A stretch of 5,849 nucleotides of DNA from Prolixibacteraceae bacterium. GTDB taxonomy: Bacteria; Bacteroidota; Bacteroidia; Bacteroidales; Prolixibacteraceae. The notes beneath the pieces were generated by a model. That model made no database searches, was not told the origin of the DNA, and was given only the letters and a program-made list of their open reading frames with translations. A program made the position numbers and the translations under genes. The stretch covers positions 1 through 5,849 of the forward strand of contig JAFGDX010000193.1 in assembly GCA_016931875.1 (NCBI GenBank), written 5' to 3'. Below, in pieces: positions 4,830 to 5,849 of this stretch (positions are counted from its first letter, which is position 1; every line of letters starts with the position of its first letter).

Positions 4830-5849
4830 CTACAAACCAACTGTCTCCGCCACTTTTACAAGTTCCCCCTCCAGAGAAAAATCGGAAGCGGAAATAATTT
4901 TCACATCGGCAAACTGCCCGATAAGGGTTTCATCGGTCGAAGCAAAACGAACAATTAGTTTTCCTTCCGTTAGTGACGACAGAAACCCTTCTTTGCGGTC
5001 GGTTCCACGCACCAGCACACGCATGGTTTTTCCCACCAGGCTTTTGTTGTAAGGAAGATTGTGTTTTCGCAGTTCCTCGGTCAAAATGTGCAGCCGGTGT
5101 TTTTTCTCATCGTGCGAAATATCGTCATCCCAACGATGACTGGTTGCGCCGGGGCGTGGCGAATACATGGCTGTGTACGACATATTGAATTTAAACTCTT
5201 CCATAGCGCGCCGGGTGTTTTCGAACTGTTCTTCGGATTCGCCCGTAAAACCCACAATGATATCGGTAAACAGCGTGGCTTGCGGAATCAGGCGCCGGAT
5301 GGTGTGCACAATATGCCGGTATTTTTCCATGTTGTGTTTTCGGTTCATACGAATCAGAACTTTATCGTCGCCGCTTTGCATGGGCAGGTGAATCTGTTTT
5401 GCCAGCACCGGATATTGTGCGATTACCTCAATCACCTCGTCGGTCATGTCGCGTGGATGAGGCGATGTAAAATAAACCCAGAATTCCTTTTTCACGCGCA
5501 TACCCATTTCACCAATCTGGCGGAGCAACTCAGGAAATGTCATCTCCTCCCCTTTTTTATCCAGTCCGTATGAATTCACATTTTGCCCCAGCAGGGTAAT
5601 CGATTTGTAACCCTGCGCCACAAGCAGTGCAAGCTCGGCAATAATGTCTTTCGACGGACGGGAAACCTCGCGCCCCCGGGTATACGGAACAGCACAAAAC
5701 GTACAAAACTTGTCACAACCATTTTGAATAGGAATAAATGCTTCGTAGTTTGACTGATATGATGGTTTTACATCCCAGAACTGTTCGATGTTTTCATTGT
5801 GAGGATCGATTCCGGTTTTTAGTTGTACCGGCGTGGTAACACCGTAATG
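4830..5849 (-). CDS. miaB: tRNA-2-methylthio-N6-dimethylallyladenosine synthase, N-terminus outside window
   Basis: On the minus strand the frame is open from the window edge (5849) to a TAG at 4830-4832, giving 339 visible residues of about 450 expected; a GTG at 5621 is internal. MiaB is a cytoplasmic radical-SAM enzyme that adds a methylthio group to i6A37 in tRNAs reading UNN codons, using two 4Fe-4S clusters. The radical-SAM motif C45-x3-C49-x2-C52 is seen in NGCDKFCTFCAVPYTRGRE (codons at 5715-5717, 5703-5705 and 5694-5696). Further motifs are LLGQNVNSYG (86-95), HLPMQSGDDKVLIRMNR (154-170), DIIVGFTGE (196-204) and the YSPRPGATSH segment. A C-terminal TRAM domain spans about 269-334 (LVGKTMRVLVRGTDRKEG onward). 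The N-terminal domain with the second cluster's cysteines is beyond the edge. MiaB rather than RimO or MtaB is favoured by the LLGQNVNSYG and CAVPYTRGRE forms. Its promoter is outside the window. No clear terminator was found in the 48 bp that separate it from the globin gene. Confidence 0.95.
   Translation of the reverse strand, partial: HYGVTTPVQLKTGIDPHNENIEQFWDVKPSYQSNYEAFIPIQNGCDKFCTFCAVPYTRGREVSRPSKDIIAELALLVAQGYKSITLLGQNVNSYGLDKKGEEMTFPELLRQIGEMGMRVKKEFWVYFTSPHPRDMTDEVIEVIAQYPVLAKQIHLPMQSGDDKVLIRMNRKHNMEKYRHIVHTIRRLIPQATLFTDIIVGFTGESEEQFENTRRAMEEFKFNMSYTAMYSPRPGATSHRWDDDISHDEKKHRLHILTEELRKHNLPYNKSLVGKTMRVLVRGTDRKEGFLSSLTEGKLIVRFASTDETLIGQFADVKIISASDFSLEGELVKVAETVGL

Noticed and set aside
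5061..5573. Long plus-strand ORF opposite miaB
   Set aside because: It is antisense to a clearly recognised MiaB reading frame, and its product shows no family motif; it reflects the codon bias of the real gene.

Overview
This 5.8-kb window looks like a chromosomal stretch of a Bacteroidota bacterium, most plausibly of the Marinilabiliales/Prolixibacteraceae kind (that placement is inference). The signs are A/T-rich intergenic DNA, starts without clear Shine-Dalgarno sequences, promoter-like TTG / TAnnTTTG boxes of the Bacteroidota type, and Bacteroidota-style proteins such as a DUF4242-AraC fusion and a Crp/Fnr regulator paired with an AhpD-like protein. No RNA gene, CRISPR array, insertion sequence or integrase was seen.

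Layout. 1-459 (+) is the C-terminal part of a thioredoxin/TlpA-like protein. 505-1209 (+) is a short QueG-like protein with two 4Fe-4S clusters. 1430-1672 (+) is an 80-residue protein of unknown function with its own promoter-like sequence and a strong hairpin terminator. 1805-2380 (+) is a Crp/Fnr-type regulator with its own promoter, followed after 66 bp by an AhpD/carboxymuconolactone-decarboxylase-like protein (2447-2881) that carries a CxxCxxxH motif. A 248-bp gap follows, holding only a possible 32-codon signal-peptide-like ORF (3018-3116). 3130-4239 (+) is a three-part regulator: DUF4242, a degenerate nucleotidyl-cyclase-like domain, and an AraC-type DNA-binding domain. 4407-4781 (+) is a group-I-like truncated haemoglobin. 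4830-5849 (-) is most of miaB, convergent with the globin gene; its N-terminus lies beyond the window.

The most interesting unit is the regulator-globin pair. The 167 bp between them holds two near-identical 16-bp direct repeats with a 21-bp period, the geometry expected for an AraC-family dimer. They sit upstream of a perfect TAnnTTTG promoter box that lacks a well-placed -33 box. A perfect 8-bp inverted repeat lies at the predicted transcription start. This suggests that the fused DUF4242/cyclase-like/AraC protein senses a metal or small ligand and activates the neighbouring globin gene. The ligand is unknown.

A redox theme runs through the window (thioredoxin fold, Fe-S protein, Crp/Fnr regulator, AhpD-like protein, globin), but only the regulator-target pairs have sequence-level support for acting together. 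All family assignments come from motif reading by eye, without database searches.
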